Shown piece by piece: positions 11,208 to 21,900 of a DNA stretch of 64,000 nucleotides (the first letter of the stretch is position 1; every line of letters starts with the position of its first letter). The stretch comes from Strigamia acuminata (lineage: Eukaryota; Arthropoda; Chilopoda; Geophilomorpha; Linotaeniidae), in contig OX442323.1 in the NCBI GenBank assembly GCA_949358305.1, forward strand, positions 1,488,001 to 1,552,000, in the 5' to 3' direction. The notes under the pieces were generated by a model. It did not search any database. It worked only from the letters and a program-made list of their open reading frames with translations, and was not told the DNA's origin. The position numbers and the translations under genes are program-made.

Positions 11208-12190
11208 ATTTCTAAGAAATATATAATTTTATCGAGTTGAGCATGCAAAATAATTTACATAGATGCGCTTACCCCCTATTATTTCTTTGAAATAATTGGA
11301 GTTAAAATTAACAACCAATCAGAGTAGTCGCCGATTATCGAGACACCTGTTTGGAGAGTTATGTCCAGTCACTCTCGTTTTACGAAACGGCTGAACAAAC
11401 ATCTTCTTGAGCGACTTCTCGTAGATTATCATCGTCAATCTTATGTAAGATATTCGTACTATATTTCTTTCAAAGAATATGAGACAAATATTCACTTATT
11501 TATTTAGCAAACTCAACGTAAAGGATTTTAGTCAAGTTTTCACCGGCCACGACCTTCGACCTAGTTACTGTCAGCTGACTATCGGCACTTCGCTCGTTAG
11601 TCACCAATTCGGAATTTCGCCGTAAGAATAACATTGTTTTATATATATATTTCGTATTATATTCGACAATTATGCTCAGACTTTTGCTTTGAAAAATACG
11701 TAGTATTTTCCGGTAATTACGACGAGACGACTTCTTACGAGACCAACACGTGTTCAAAAGTTTCAACGCACTTTGAACTGAATTCTTTTTGCTATCAACG
11801 GAATCATGAGTGGTAAATATTGTTTAAATCTCAGAGTTAAATAATACATGCAAAAGATTGAATAAGGTTATGAATTCACGAACGGGAATATTTTAAATTA
11901 CGTGTCTCAGTTATTAGTGTCGAAAATCCTCACTAGAGGACGCCGACAGATAAATGAGCATCTAAGATTGAGATAACCCGATTTGTTTTCTGCCATTTAT
12001 TTTCCATTTTTCGGAATAAGTTGGTTATGTTGTTTTAGTCTTGGACTTATACAGAATAATCAATACACTTGCTTAGTATTCCTTTTTCTCTCTCGGAATT
12101 GTATTATGCATCCTTTTAAAGAATTCATAAGGCAATTTACGACTGTCTGAATTTAATTAATAATTCTGAGAATTATTAATATTTCTTTAG
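11208..12190 (+). other. B pol-ORF3 spacer with hairpins and a putative intron
   Basis: AT-rich noncoding DNA. It holds TTCNNNGAA inverted repeats at 11210-11218, 11283-11291 and 12164-12172; the last is the centre of a perfect palindrome, 12157-12179 (11 bp arms, one-base centre), ending about 10 bases before the acceptor AG at 12189-12190. The putative intron runs 11813-12190 from GTAAAT to TTTAG. Confidence 0.5.
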
Positions 12191-14055
12191 GTAGAGATAA
12201 AGATTATCGCGGAGACGGGAGTAAGCGCAGGCGAGAGCCTTACGATCACTCACCTTCCTCAACTGACTCAAGCGAACGAAGGCGGAATGAGAATAAAAAT
12301 CCGCGCGCTTCGGACTCCTCAACGGAAAGGAATCGTGCCATCATAGATTGGGCACAGAGTAATGTGCCGAAACTCCCGTTACACCTTCAGTACATAGTCA
12401 AGAAACAGGAGGAACCCAAGCCGACTAAAGCGTCGTCATCCCACGTCTCGAAACACGAAAAACCCCCGCGAGATAAGTTTTACTGGGCGCATCAATATCG
12501 ATCGACTTCACGCGGGTACAACACTAAGCGGTATTATGATCAAGACAATAAGGCATCGTCATCAAAAAAGGAGAACAGGCCCAAGACTCCACCCAAGGCA
12601 GAACCTTCGCGAGCAACCACCCGTCAGCGATCCCCTGCTCGTTACGTGACTTACACAACGGACACTGTCACCGAGCCGGCTGCTGTAACCAGCAAGAGAG
12701 CGATCCACCATCATGGCGGATTTCAGGGACCAGACGCCACGGTGAAGGTGACCATCCCTAATCCCGAGTTCATCACCTTGGAGGCACCCAAAGTCGAGAA
12801 TCCTCAACACATTATGGATGTATTGACCAACGCCGCCAAGGGATTAAAGCTGGAAACGGGAAGAAAGCGCAAGCAAGAGCGTGCCAGGCAGGATATCGCT
12901 GCTGGTGTACCACAAGGACGATTGGTGACGGCAGAAGACGAAGCCTGCTGTCCCTTTTGCTCGGGAACGGGCTGGGCAGTTGGCGCCGCGATTGGAGCCC
13001 ACGCCATTTTATGCCCCAACTGCGGTGGCTTTAAGAAGAGACCCAAGGATGCCATTTGGAATCCAGAAGCAATTCCTTACATTGTGCGTGGATTGAGCAC
13101 GATGACACCAAGGGTATGGGCCACTTGTGACCCATGCCAATTGGTGCATAATCAATTAGGAGAGGCTATCTTCATAGATCCCAGATTTATAGGCCTCATG
13201 GACACGCCCGATGGTACCGCTACAGTGAAGTGGACACGCGAGGATGTCCGTCGCTTAGCGACGGAAACCATCGCGTTAAAAAAGAAACAAGTCCAACAGC
13301 AGCAGGTTCAACCCGCCAAGAAGGAAGACCCGAGCGTCAATTTGGGAGCATCGTGCAGTCACGTCGAGACACCAGAGATGATCGACGTCACGACACTCGA
13401 AGCGTCATTCGCCGCCCAGGCTGCATTGCCAAAGGAAAACTCAACGAAGTTGATTTTCCCCTCGACATCTGCGAAGGTCAAACGACGTCCACGGACCCCC
13501 GTCGTCATTTTGGCTCCTTTCGTCAAGCCCGAAGGACTGACCAACGAGGAGGCAGCGAAATTGGAAATTCGTCACTATGTACCAACACTGTGGGAAACAG
13601 CTGCCGAGATCTCTTTCGACCTGTCCAAAGGACGACAACCGAGCTTCCAAAATGCGGTATTAATTATGCAATGGATTCTAAATCGTGAGCGTGAGGAATC
13701 CTTCGACGTCTTATCCAATATATGGATCAGCTTAGCTAACCATATCTCGGAGAATAGAGATGAGGACATCAGGGCCGATTGGTACCAAGGTTTGCCAGAT
13801 CCCAGAACCGTGTACGACCGTTTTCCCAGGGCGGACAGAATTCCCCTAGCCAGTCTTCGCGTGGCACCGCCACCAATCACCGGGCCTTTTTTAGTCGATC
13901 CACCACGTCTAACTGAAGAAGAACTGAGGGCGGTATCTCCGAATTCAGTCGCATCCACCGATTTAGTCATAGATTTGACTGCCCCACCGTCAGCACCTCT
14001 GGCGGAAAGCGAGGACTCAGACGTGTCGGCGAAAGCGGAACCCGAATTACCGTAG
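11806..14055 (+). CDS. ORF3 of element B, proline-rich zinc-ribbon-like protein, probably spliced
   Basis: The frame is open from 12191 to the TAG at 14053-14055 but has no early ATG; the first usable codon inside is a GTG. A tiny exon, 11806-11812 (ATG AGT G), before a GTAAAT donor joins in phase to 12191, giving about 623 residues. The N-terminal third is Arg/Ser/Lys-rich. Near 12945-13032 there are paired CXXC motifs (CCPFC, then CPNC about 18 residues later) resembling a zinc ribbon, and CDPC lies near 13128. A Trp-containing helical region covers about 13570-13800. No signal peptide or membrane segment, so it does not look like an envelope. Function unknown. The region around 13640-13720 resembles ORF3 of C. 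Confidence 0.6.
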
Positions 14056-14658
14056 ACAGGGATTCGAGTTCACCGCCAACCTCGACGACAGACGGACCGA
14101 CTTGGAATCACCCTTGCTATTTTGTTTAGCGTTTCCTTTTTTATTTGAAGTTAACCTTTAATCAGTTCTAGTCTAACCTGTTGTTTTATAATAATTTTTA
14201 GTCTAACCAATTATTATTGTCTTTTTGATTTAAGATTTATTTTGTTTGATGTAATCTTTGGAACTTCTGTTCAATTTTCTAACCTTAAACTATTTTGTTT
14301 TCGATGTGGATCCATCGCTGAATTTCAGAGAAAAACAGGACGGCCGCACCAACTATTTAATTGTGTTAACAGTTTTCTAATTTCTAGAATTATGTGTTTG
14401 TTTCTTGAGAAAGAATAAAGAGTTTTTAGTTTTTGTTTGAACATCCCAAAAGTGATAGCTATACTTTTTTCGTAGAAAAAATTAAAGCAGTATCTATTAA
14501 GATAATTCTTACAAATAATTAAAGGAAGATTTAACACTCGCAGATGAAAGCCGCGCCGGAACCCCAACAACTTATAAAGCGATTAAACCGACATTTAGTC
14601 ATTTATAAAGATTGTATCAATCAGGAATTACAGAGTAGTTCCATTGATAAGGGGGACG
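14056..14658 (+). other. B 3' noncoding region and polypurine tract
   Basis: AT-rich, with no gene seen. The purine run near 14647-14656 (GATAAGGGGGA) lies just before the 3' LTR and is the likely plus-strand primer. Confidence 0.6.
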
Positions 14659-14936
14659 TATGACGGTTACGTCATAATGACTAAATTCACCGATAGATGG
14701 CGTTTTCTACTTTTAGCGGCAGATTTAACCAGAATAGAAGATGTAGTGCTAAAACTACATAAAACTGAGTTTTATGTGGAGCTAACATTATATCCTTGTA
14801 TATTTATTAATTTAGAGGCCTTTCGGACCGTTTATGACATTATTCCGAGAATATATCATAAACCCAAGTTGAAAGGTTACTCACCTTTGCGCACCTGCAC
14901 CAATTATGGACACCCTGTGGATTTGAGTCAAAGACT
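14659..14936 (+). repeat. 3' LTR of element B, left part
   Basis: Matches 2123-2400 of the 5' LTR. It is cut by element C after GACT (14933-14936), which is repeated at 27810-27813. The LTR continues at 27814. Confidence 0.93.
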
Positions 14937-15758
14937 TGTGGTGACCCAGTTGGATAAGTGTCCCCCCAGGGCGGATACTTGTCCTATGAGTCACTATGAT
15001 TAAAGAGTCGTTCCCCCCCCCGAGTTGGCTCCACCTCCCCATGGCAGGTGTGTGCCCCGAGGGGGAGGAAGCGGCTGGTGGTCAGCCCCCATTGGTTGAT
15101 CGCCGGCCCTTCACCCCACTGCATAAAAGGCTGTGTTTCCCGCCTAAAGTCAGAACTTACACAAACGACACCAAGAACACAGCAACTACCTCACCGTCAG
15201 GCCAACTTCAACTACAAGTTAGGATTGATCGAGGATCGCTGAGTAAAGTGCAAACTGTAACTCTCACGAAGTCACTTGCGAGCTATTCCTGCGAAAGCAC
15301 GAGAATAGCCCTTGTGAAATCACCCAGAATAATCGCCCAGACGATTATTCGCCGAAGTAAGTGTCCGAGTGCTTTGTAGGGAACCCCAAAGTTCCTAGAC
15401 GAGGCCTCTGCGACGCTAAACAAACCCTAGACAACAGGCACGGATAGAAGACTCGAAAGAGCATTCCACCGCGTCCGTGAAGACGAATCCGTGACGAATT
15501 AACGACAACTCGAGACGCCGCCTTTGTTCCGCCGACCACGCGGAATCGACGACGCCATCTTGAGAAATCCTTTGTTCGACGCTGACCACGTCGACTCTAG
15601 AATTATTACTGAGTGTATTTTAAAGGCATAAAGCCTGGTGAATAAATTACCTGTTTATTTACATACATTTGGTATTCATTTGGGTATTTACATAATTGAT
15701 CACAGGTAAAGTATTACACGTTAGCGCTATTTAAACCTATACCAAGTAGGACGCGACA
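14937..15758 (+). repeat. 5' LTR of element C
   Basis: 822 bp, from TGTGGTGACC to GACGCGACA. A TATA-like GCATAAAAGG is near 15121 and AATAAA near 15640. The 127-codon frame inside occurs identically in both LTRs only because the LTRs are identical; it is not treated as a gene. Confidence 0.95.
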
Positions 15759-15760
15759 CG

Positions 15761-15778
15761 TGGGGGCCTGTCCGGGAT
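15761..15778 (+). other. Primer-binding site of C, tRNA-Pro-like
   Basis: TGGGGGCCTGTCCGGGAT, two bases after the LTR, differs at two or three central positions from the tRNA-Pro site used by murine leukaemia viruses, so tRNA-Pro is the likely primer. Confidence 0.75.
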
Positions 15779-15852
15779 TTAGAAATAAATCTCAAATCTG
15801 AACTTGTGATCTCTCAATAAGATAACCCAAATCGTAGAATTACCGAAAGAAA

Positions 15853-18800
15853 ATGTCAGACAAAGACGAGCAATCCACGTCTGACACCGAGCAGAGAATG
15901 CCCGAGAAGGGAAAAAGGACCTCCGACTACCACCTGAGATCGGATGGTCCCGTCCCCGAAATGTCCGCAAAGGCGAAAGCCCGAGCGAATAAAAGGAGAG
16001 CGAAGGCGCAGAAAGAGGAGCAAGCTGCATCGCTCGCGGCCCTAGACGGGCCAGAGCGAGAGCGGGTTCCCTTGAATATGCAACCCTTCGAAGATACCGA
16101 TCCGGAAGCCATAGAAAATCGAGAAGAAATTCGCGACGTATCGCCGGGACGAGTATCGATATTAATGACCGAGGAGACGAATGAAGCTCCGAGAGAAACG
16201 GTCACGGTCGGCACAAACCCATCACCACCAACGGCTCAGACGTCCGTAGAGCAAACCCCACGGAAAAACGACGGCGGGACCCCGATAACCCCCCGAGTTA
16301 CGGCGAGTCCTGCAGTTGTTTCCTTCGAAGTATCTCACCTAATTCGGTTGACGCAGCAAGCTGCCCAGCTAAAAGCGATGATAGACATTCCAGTAGGAAC
16401 GTCAGTCTGGGAATCGATTACCCTACTCACTGACGCTATCTGTGCGGCACAAGCCCCGACGCCGGTCGCAAGACCAGCAGCGGAGACGCCCATGCCCCAG
16501 GTAACGCCCAGTGACACCGGAGGTTTCGCGCCAGACCCCAACCGAACACTTCACGAATCCAGAGAGAAGGCCCGCGAGGAAGCCAGACAAGAAGCGACTA
16601 GTCGCCAACGAAGGCTGAGCGCAGAGCGGCGAGAACTCTGGAAGGAAGAGGAAGAAAGGGAGCAACGCGAGAGAAGAACCACCGAGAGAACAGAGAAACT
16701 GGTCCAAAAAATGAGGGAAGAACGAGAAGCTAAAATTCGAAAAGAATGGAACGCAACAGTAGAAGGGCGACATCGAGAAGCTCAAGAGTACGAGGACCAA
16801 TTTCAAGCGCTAATAGCTCAAAGAAAAACAGAAAAACTACAAATGTTGCGAAAAGAGGCCATTCTACAACATCAGAAATGGGAAGAACAACATCGCGAGA
16901 GGTTGAGAGAAGAGGAAGCCAGAAAAGAAAAAGAACAGTTTCTGAAAGAGAAAGAAGAGTGGGATCGAGTCAGATGGACCGAAGAGTACAAAGCGAAGAA
17001 ACAAGCTATAATAGATGAGCAAAAAAGATGGGAAGCCGAAAACTGGGAGAAGGAGACAGAAAAGTTCCAGAAAGAGTACGCACAAGACGTCTCGGACAGG
17101 AAGAAAAATGAAGAAAACCTGAAACGGAAACCAGAACCCCCCAGCGGCTCTGATACCGACACAGGAGAAGGTGCAACAAAGCCGGCAAAAACGGCGAAAA
17201 GGGGGAAATCTCAAAAGAGAGACGAGTCGGTCCCAAAAACAAAGGACCGTCACCCCTCAAAAAGATCCGAGACGGGAGCAGCCATCGACGCGTTACTCGA
17301 AAAGAAAAACGCAAATAAAAATCGGGAACGCCCCGAAAGCGAGGAAAACAGATGGCATTCTTTTTACGAGAACAACGACGGAGGGGAGCCGCCGCCATCC
17401 GGAGGCTCGAAACAGAAGAAGGCTGGCGGAGAGACCCCACCGAGAGGGCCGAGGTTTCACCCCCAAGGAGATCCCTCCGAGCCCTCCGATTCGTCGGACG
17501 ACGACCATCCGAGTCGACCGTCTACAGGGAGGAGTCAAGAAGACAGCGATGGGCACCGGTCGAACCGGCCGAATGCTTCAGACCGCTCCTCCCGGAGCTC
17601 CAACCCTCGTTCGGAGGAGGGGAACTTTCAGGACTCATCTGGCCGACATTACACGATGTCTGAGCTAGGCCGAGCCCTGCTGAACTCTTTCAGAAGAGAA
17701 GGAATCGATCTAGGCCATCCAGGCGACGAACATAATCGCGCTGGAGAGAGGGTTAAGCGTAAATATGGCGTACGAAACGAACCAAGCAGCGAAGCCACGG
17801 GTAACATCCGTTGGCAACACTACATACAAACACGATTCGACGGTTCGTGGAAGGCCGGAGACCGCTTCCTAGACGAAGTAATGCGTATCAAGAAAGCGAC
17901 AAAAGCCACCGTCGCCGACATGCTAACCCACGGTCTAGTGGAGCTAACCACGGGGTCAGCTCGAGAATGGTATCAGGGACTGAAAAACCCAACCTGGGAC
18001 GATTTTCTCGTCCGTTTCGATCTCCGATACGGCGAGACTCCAGACGAGATCAGTAACAAATTACGTGGTCTACGGCAAGCCCCAGGAGAAACATTAGCCG
18101 ACTACGACGCCCGAGCGAAACTCCTGTTTGCAAGAGCGCCGTACGAAATAAACCCCGCTGGTTTTACGATGATCTTTTACGGAGGATTATCGGCCCACTC
18201 GCAAAGAATTCTGCTAGACATGCGTGCACCCCGCACTGGCGATTACCAAGATGTCAGTAACTATCTTCTAACAAACACGTTAGAAATAGAACAGCGGTAT
18301 TACGCCACTCTGCCCCCGGAGGAAGCTGACGCGCACGAGAAACGGTTGCAGACGAGCGCCGAACGTCACAAGACCTCAGAGAAATTAATGAGGCCAAGTG
18401 AATATTTGAGCGGCATAATGAGTCTCACCGAAGCATCCTTCGGACGAATGCTGACGCCTAAAGCAGGCAGTATTCTTCCAGCCAACCCGATAGCTGCCCC
18501 AAAGAAAGCACCGGCAGCAACGGCGATGCAGGTGACCTCGACGGACTCCACCCAGATGGAGAAAGTCGAAGAGACAACACCTCTCGCCACGGCTAAAGAA
18601 GAGGAGCCAGCATCAAGCGACGAGGAAGCCCTAAATGAGCACCTCGAAAACTTGTCGACGGGATGCGACGATCAAGGTCCCTATTTGCACCATGCACACC
18701 GGGCCTTAGCAATCGCACAATTCAGAGCACACGTGCAGGCAACAAAAGCGAGAGGGGCATTGGGAGGAAAAAGACGATTCCCGACGCCCTTCGTCCCGAA

Positions 18801-18993
18801 AAAACCGGGATTCACTCCCACAGGGGATAAAAGTAACATCAAATGTTACAGCTGCGGAGAATACGGTCACTACTCCGACAAATGCGAAAAAACCGTCAAA
18901 GAAAAAGGCATCATGCAAACCTTGATGAAAATGATGATGGAGTTAAATACTAATCTAGCAAAAAACTCCCAAGCGCAGGCGTCGCCGAAATAA
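15853..18993 (+). CDS. gag of element C, very long with a charged coiled-coil region
   Basis: 1046 residues from the ATG at 15853 (context AAAATGTC), about twice the usual gypsy Gag length. Residues ~1-200 are acidic and polar. Residues ~240-440 are dominated by Glu, Arg and Lys in a long predicted coiled coil (many RE/EE/EK repeats). Residues ~440-600 are Ser/Pro/Arg-rich. The gag core, with REWYQGLKNPTWDDF and a retro-gag-like helix set, covers about 640-830. One CX2CX4HX4C knuckle (CYSCGEYGHYSDKC) is near residue 998. The role is capsid assembly and RNA packaging. The pol frame overlaps from 18954, and the slippery site at 18960-18966 lies 24 bases before the stop. Confidence 0.93.
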   Translation: MSDKDEQSTSDTEQRMPEKGKRTSDYHLRSDGPVPEMSAKAKARANKRRAKAQKEEQAASLAALDGPERERVPLNMQPFEDTDPEAIENREEIRDVSPGRVSILMTEETNEAPRETVTVGTNPSPPTAQTSVEQTPRKNDGGTPITPRVTASPAVVSFEVSHLIRLTQQAAQLKAMIDIPVGTSVWESITLLTDAICAAQAPTPVARPAAETPMPQVTPSDTGGFAPDPNRTLHESREKAREEARQEATSRQRRLSAERRELWKEEEEREQRERRTTERTEKLVQKMREEREAKIRKEWNATVEGRHREAQEYEDQFQALIAQRKTEKLQMLRKEAILQHQKWEEQHRERLREEEARKEKEQFLKEKEEWDRVRWTEEYKAKKQAIIDEQKRWEAENWEKETEKFQKEYAQDVSDRKKNEENLKRKPEPPSGSDTDTGEGATKPAKTAKRGKSQKRDESVPKTKDRHPSKRSETGAAIDALLEKKNANKNRERPESEENRWHSFYENNDGGEPPPSGGSKQKKAGGETPPRGPRFHPQGDPSEPSDSSDDDHPSRPSTGRSQEDSDGHRSNRPNASDRSSRSSNPRSEEGNFQDSSGRHYTMSELGRALLNSFRREGIDLGHPGDEHNRAGERVKRKYGVRNEPSSEATGNIRWQHYIQTRFDGSWKAGDRFLDEVMRIKKATKATVADMLTHGLVELTTGSAREWYQGLKNPTWDDFLVRFDLRYGETPDEISNKLRGLRQAPGETLADYDARAKLLFARAPYEINPAGFTMIFYGGLSAHSQRILLDMRAPRTGDYQDVSNYLLTNTLEIEQRYYATLPPEEADAHEKRLQTSAERHKTSEKLMRPSEYLSGIMSLTEASFGRMLTPKAGSILPANPIAAPKKAPAATAMQVTSTDSTQMEKVEETTPLATAKEEEPASSDEEALNEHLENLSTGCDDQGPYLHHAHRALAIAQFRAHVQATKARGALGGKRRFPTPFVPKKPGFTPTGDKSNIKCYSCGEYGHYSDKCEKTVKEKGIMQTLMKMMMELNTNLAKNSQAQASPK
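18960..18966 (+). promoter_or_regulatory. -1 ribosomal frameshift heptamer, C gag to pol
   Basis: GC[A AAA AAC]TCC in the gag frame. The pol frame is open on both sides from 18954, so a -1 slip here gives a continuous Gag-Pol. Confidence 0.8.
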
Positions 18994-21900
18994 ATTCAGC
19001 TTCGTCTGCGCCAGCCGCGGAAATTAAAAAGAAGAAATATCACACTGGACCCGCAGGTCATGCCTTGGCAGAAGCACAGATCAAAGATCGCATGCAGACC
19101 ATTCCGAAGAAGGAAGAAACAGTGACGCTGACAAGTATGCAAGTGAGAACGAAGCCGGAGGTCGACATAGATTGGACGGACCTCCCGTTCAATCTGGAGG
19201 TTGAGCCCCAAACATTACGCGTTTTTCACTGCAATGTCACGAAAACACATTGCGAAACTCTGTGTATGCTGCCAGTGGAGATCGAAAACCAAAAATTGTT
19301 CGGTCTGCTAGATTCAGGAGCAGATCGTTCATTCATATCCGAAGATATAGTAAAGGACTTGGATATTGAAAAAAAGGTGGCACAAGTGAACGCGAACGTA
19401 GAATTGCTCACCGCCAACGGCTACGTCAAGCCGAGGGGCGTAGTTCGCATCATGATCGACTGGAAGGGGGGGAACCTGTCCCACCCCTTCATAGTCTTGC
19501 CATCCCACGACAAAGTATTCCTCTTAGGGATGGATATCATGGCAAAACTGAAAATTCAGCCAAACCCGATAACCCGTTCATGGAACTGGATAAGTCCCGA
19601 GGGAGAACGGCCAGTCCCCGTAGTTCCCCAAAAATTACTGGACGAAGCCAAGGACAAAGAGGAATACGGAAGAGGATTGCGAAAATTCGTCCAAGATTAC
19701 GATTTCGCAGCCTTCACTCTGGAATTACAGAGGAGTAACGTCGTGGACACCCTGGTCGAGGAGGCAGCACTGCGTGTTAACGAGGCATCGCTACTAAGGC
19801 GAGTGCTTCGAAAGCATGAAAGAATTCTGACCAAGACACCTGGTCGAACGACGGAAGCAACACACGAAATAGTCTTAACCACAGACAAGCCGATTCGAGT
19901 GCCTTACAAGGGGATGAACCCCCAGAAAAGAGACATCGTGACGCAAATGTGCCAAGACATGCTCGACAAGGGCATAGTAACGCAAGCCCTGGGCGAATAC
20001 GCCATGCGGATCGTCCTGGTGATGCGTCCAGGCTCGGAACCTCGACTATGCATTGATTATCGCCCCCTGAACGCGATAACGGTTATAGACCCGATTCAGA
20101 TGCCGTCTATAGACTCGATCCTCCGGGAACTGAGCCCGTTCAAGTGGGTAACCACCATGGACCTGTCAAAGGGGTATTGGCAAGTGGAGCTAAAACCCGA
20201 AGACAAACTGAAAACGGCTTTCTACTCCCCGATAGGAAGACTAATGTTCAACGTGATGCCGTTCGGGCTTGTAAACGCCCCGAGCACGTTCCAGAAACTG
20301 ATCGAAAGCGTGTTGGGAGATATGCTGCACGACTTCGTGTGGGCGTATCTCGACGACATCATAATAACGTCGGACACATTCGAAGAACATATAGACCACA
20401 TCGATAGAGTGGTCTCTCGCCTAGCCAAGGCAGGACTCCACATCCATCCAGGGAAGAGCAAGTTTTGCAGGAAAGAGCTTGCCTTCCTAGGATATCGAAT
20501 AGGAGTCGAGGGAATCGCGATTGACCCCGAAAAAGTCAAAGCAATAAACGGATTCCCCGCCCCCGAAGATATAAAAGGTGTCCAAAGATTCATGGGCATG
20601 GTCAATTTCTTCGGCCGACTACTCTCTGGTCTGGCTGAGGTGGCCGCGCCTATAACGGATCTCTTACGAACGGATAAAGAGTTTGAGTGGACGGTCCAGT
20701 GCGAGGCCGCATTTAGCACTATCAAGCAAATGCTGGCTGACGTCGAAAAGATGCCATTGCCGGACCTAAACCGACCGTTCGTGTTGCACACCGACGCGAG
20801 TAAAATCGGACTGGGTGCAGCCCTTCTGCAGACCCACGTGTACAACGGAATCTCGCAAGAAGTACCCTGTATGTTTATAAGCAGGAAAATACAGGGCGCG
20901 GAGAAAAATTATACGGCAACGGAACTAGAATGCCTAGCCGTAATTTGGGCAGTTCGGAAATTTCGCGACTATCTGGAGTACACGAACTTCGAGGTTCAGA
21001 CAGATCACCAGGCACTAAGCTGGTTGATGAAGCTCAAGGAACCTTCCGGCCGACTCGCAAGATGGCAACTGGAGTTAATGGCGTGCGATATTACAATTAC
21101 GTACCGCCCCGGGAAGTACAATCATGTGGCCGACGCCCTCTCGAGAGCCCCAGCCTCTGACCCCCAAGGACCAGACGACGACGGCGAGGACGACACCCAC
21201 CTCTTGTACTGCCCGACTCCACGGAGAATATGGCGTTTGCGAAAGGCGAACGAGCTACCAGTGATGGAGCCTGAAGATAGAACGTTTTGTGGTTTTTGGA
21301 CTCGAACATACCAGCCAGCTGGGACAAACAATTCAACATCCGAAATTCAATCTCCGCCCCCCGGAGAAACCCACAAAACACTACTACGCGCCTTCACAGC
21401 AAAAATTGAAGAAAAAACACAATACGCTCCACCCACGAGACGTGAGTTCGTCGAACACCAGGCAGCAGACACAAAATGTCAAATTATAACGCAATATTTG
21501 CTGAACGGCGAATTTCCGGAAGGGATGACAAACCCACACCGCCGGAAACAGTTCGTCAAAGAAGCAACAAGCTACCTCATAGATGATGAACTCCTGGTAA
21601 AATACCACCCGACGTTTCAAGATGACCTCAGCGGAGCGGGAAACTCGGTTAAAGTGGTCGTGCCGGCATCGCTGCACACCCGACTGTTGTGGCTGATGCA
21701 CGGACACCCGCTCGCCAGCCATTCTGGCGTGGCGAGGACCCTTTATCGAGTAAAACAACTTTTCTTCTGGCCGGGCGCGCGGCAAAAGATAACGAAATTT
21801 ATCCGACACTGCCCCCGGTGCCAAGCGTGCAGACCGCGAGATAAAGTGGCCAGAAACGCCATGTCTCTCGGACCCTACGCACCGTTTGACTGCTTAAGCA

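Noticed and set aside
12364-14055. Envelope gene in element B
   Set aside because: Same reasons; it has CXXC pairs but no hydrophobic spans.
14996-15379. 127-codon frame repeated at 27047-27430
   Set aside because: It lies inside both LTRs of element C; identity reflects LTR identity, not protein conservation.
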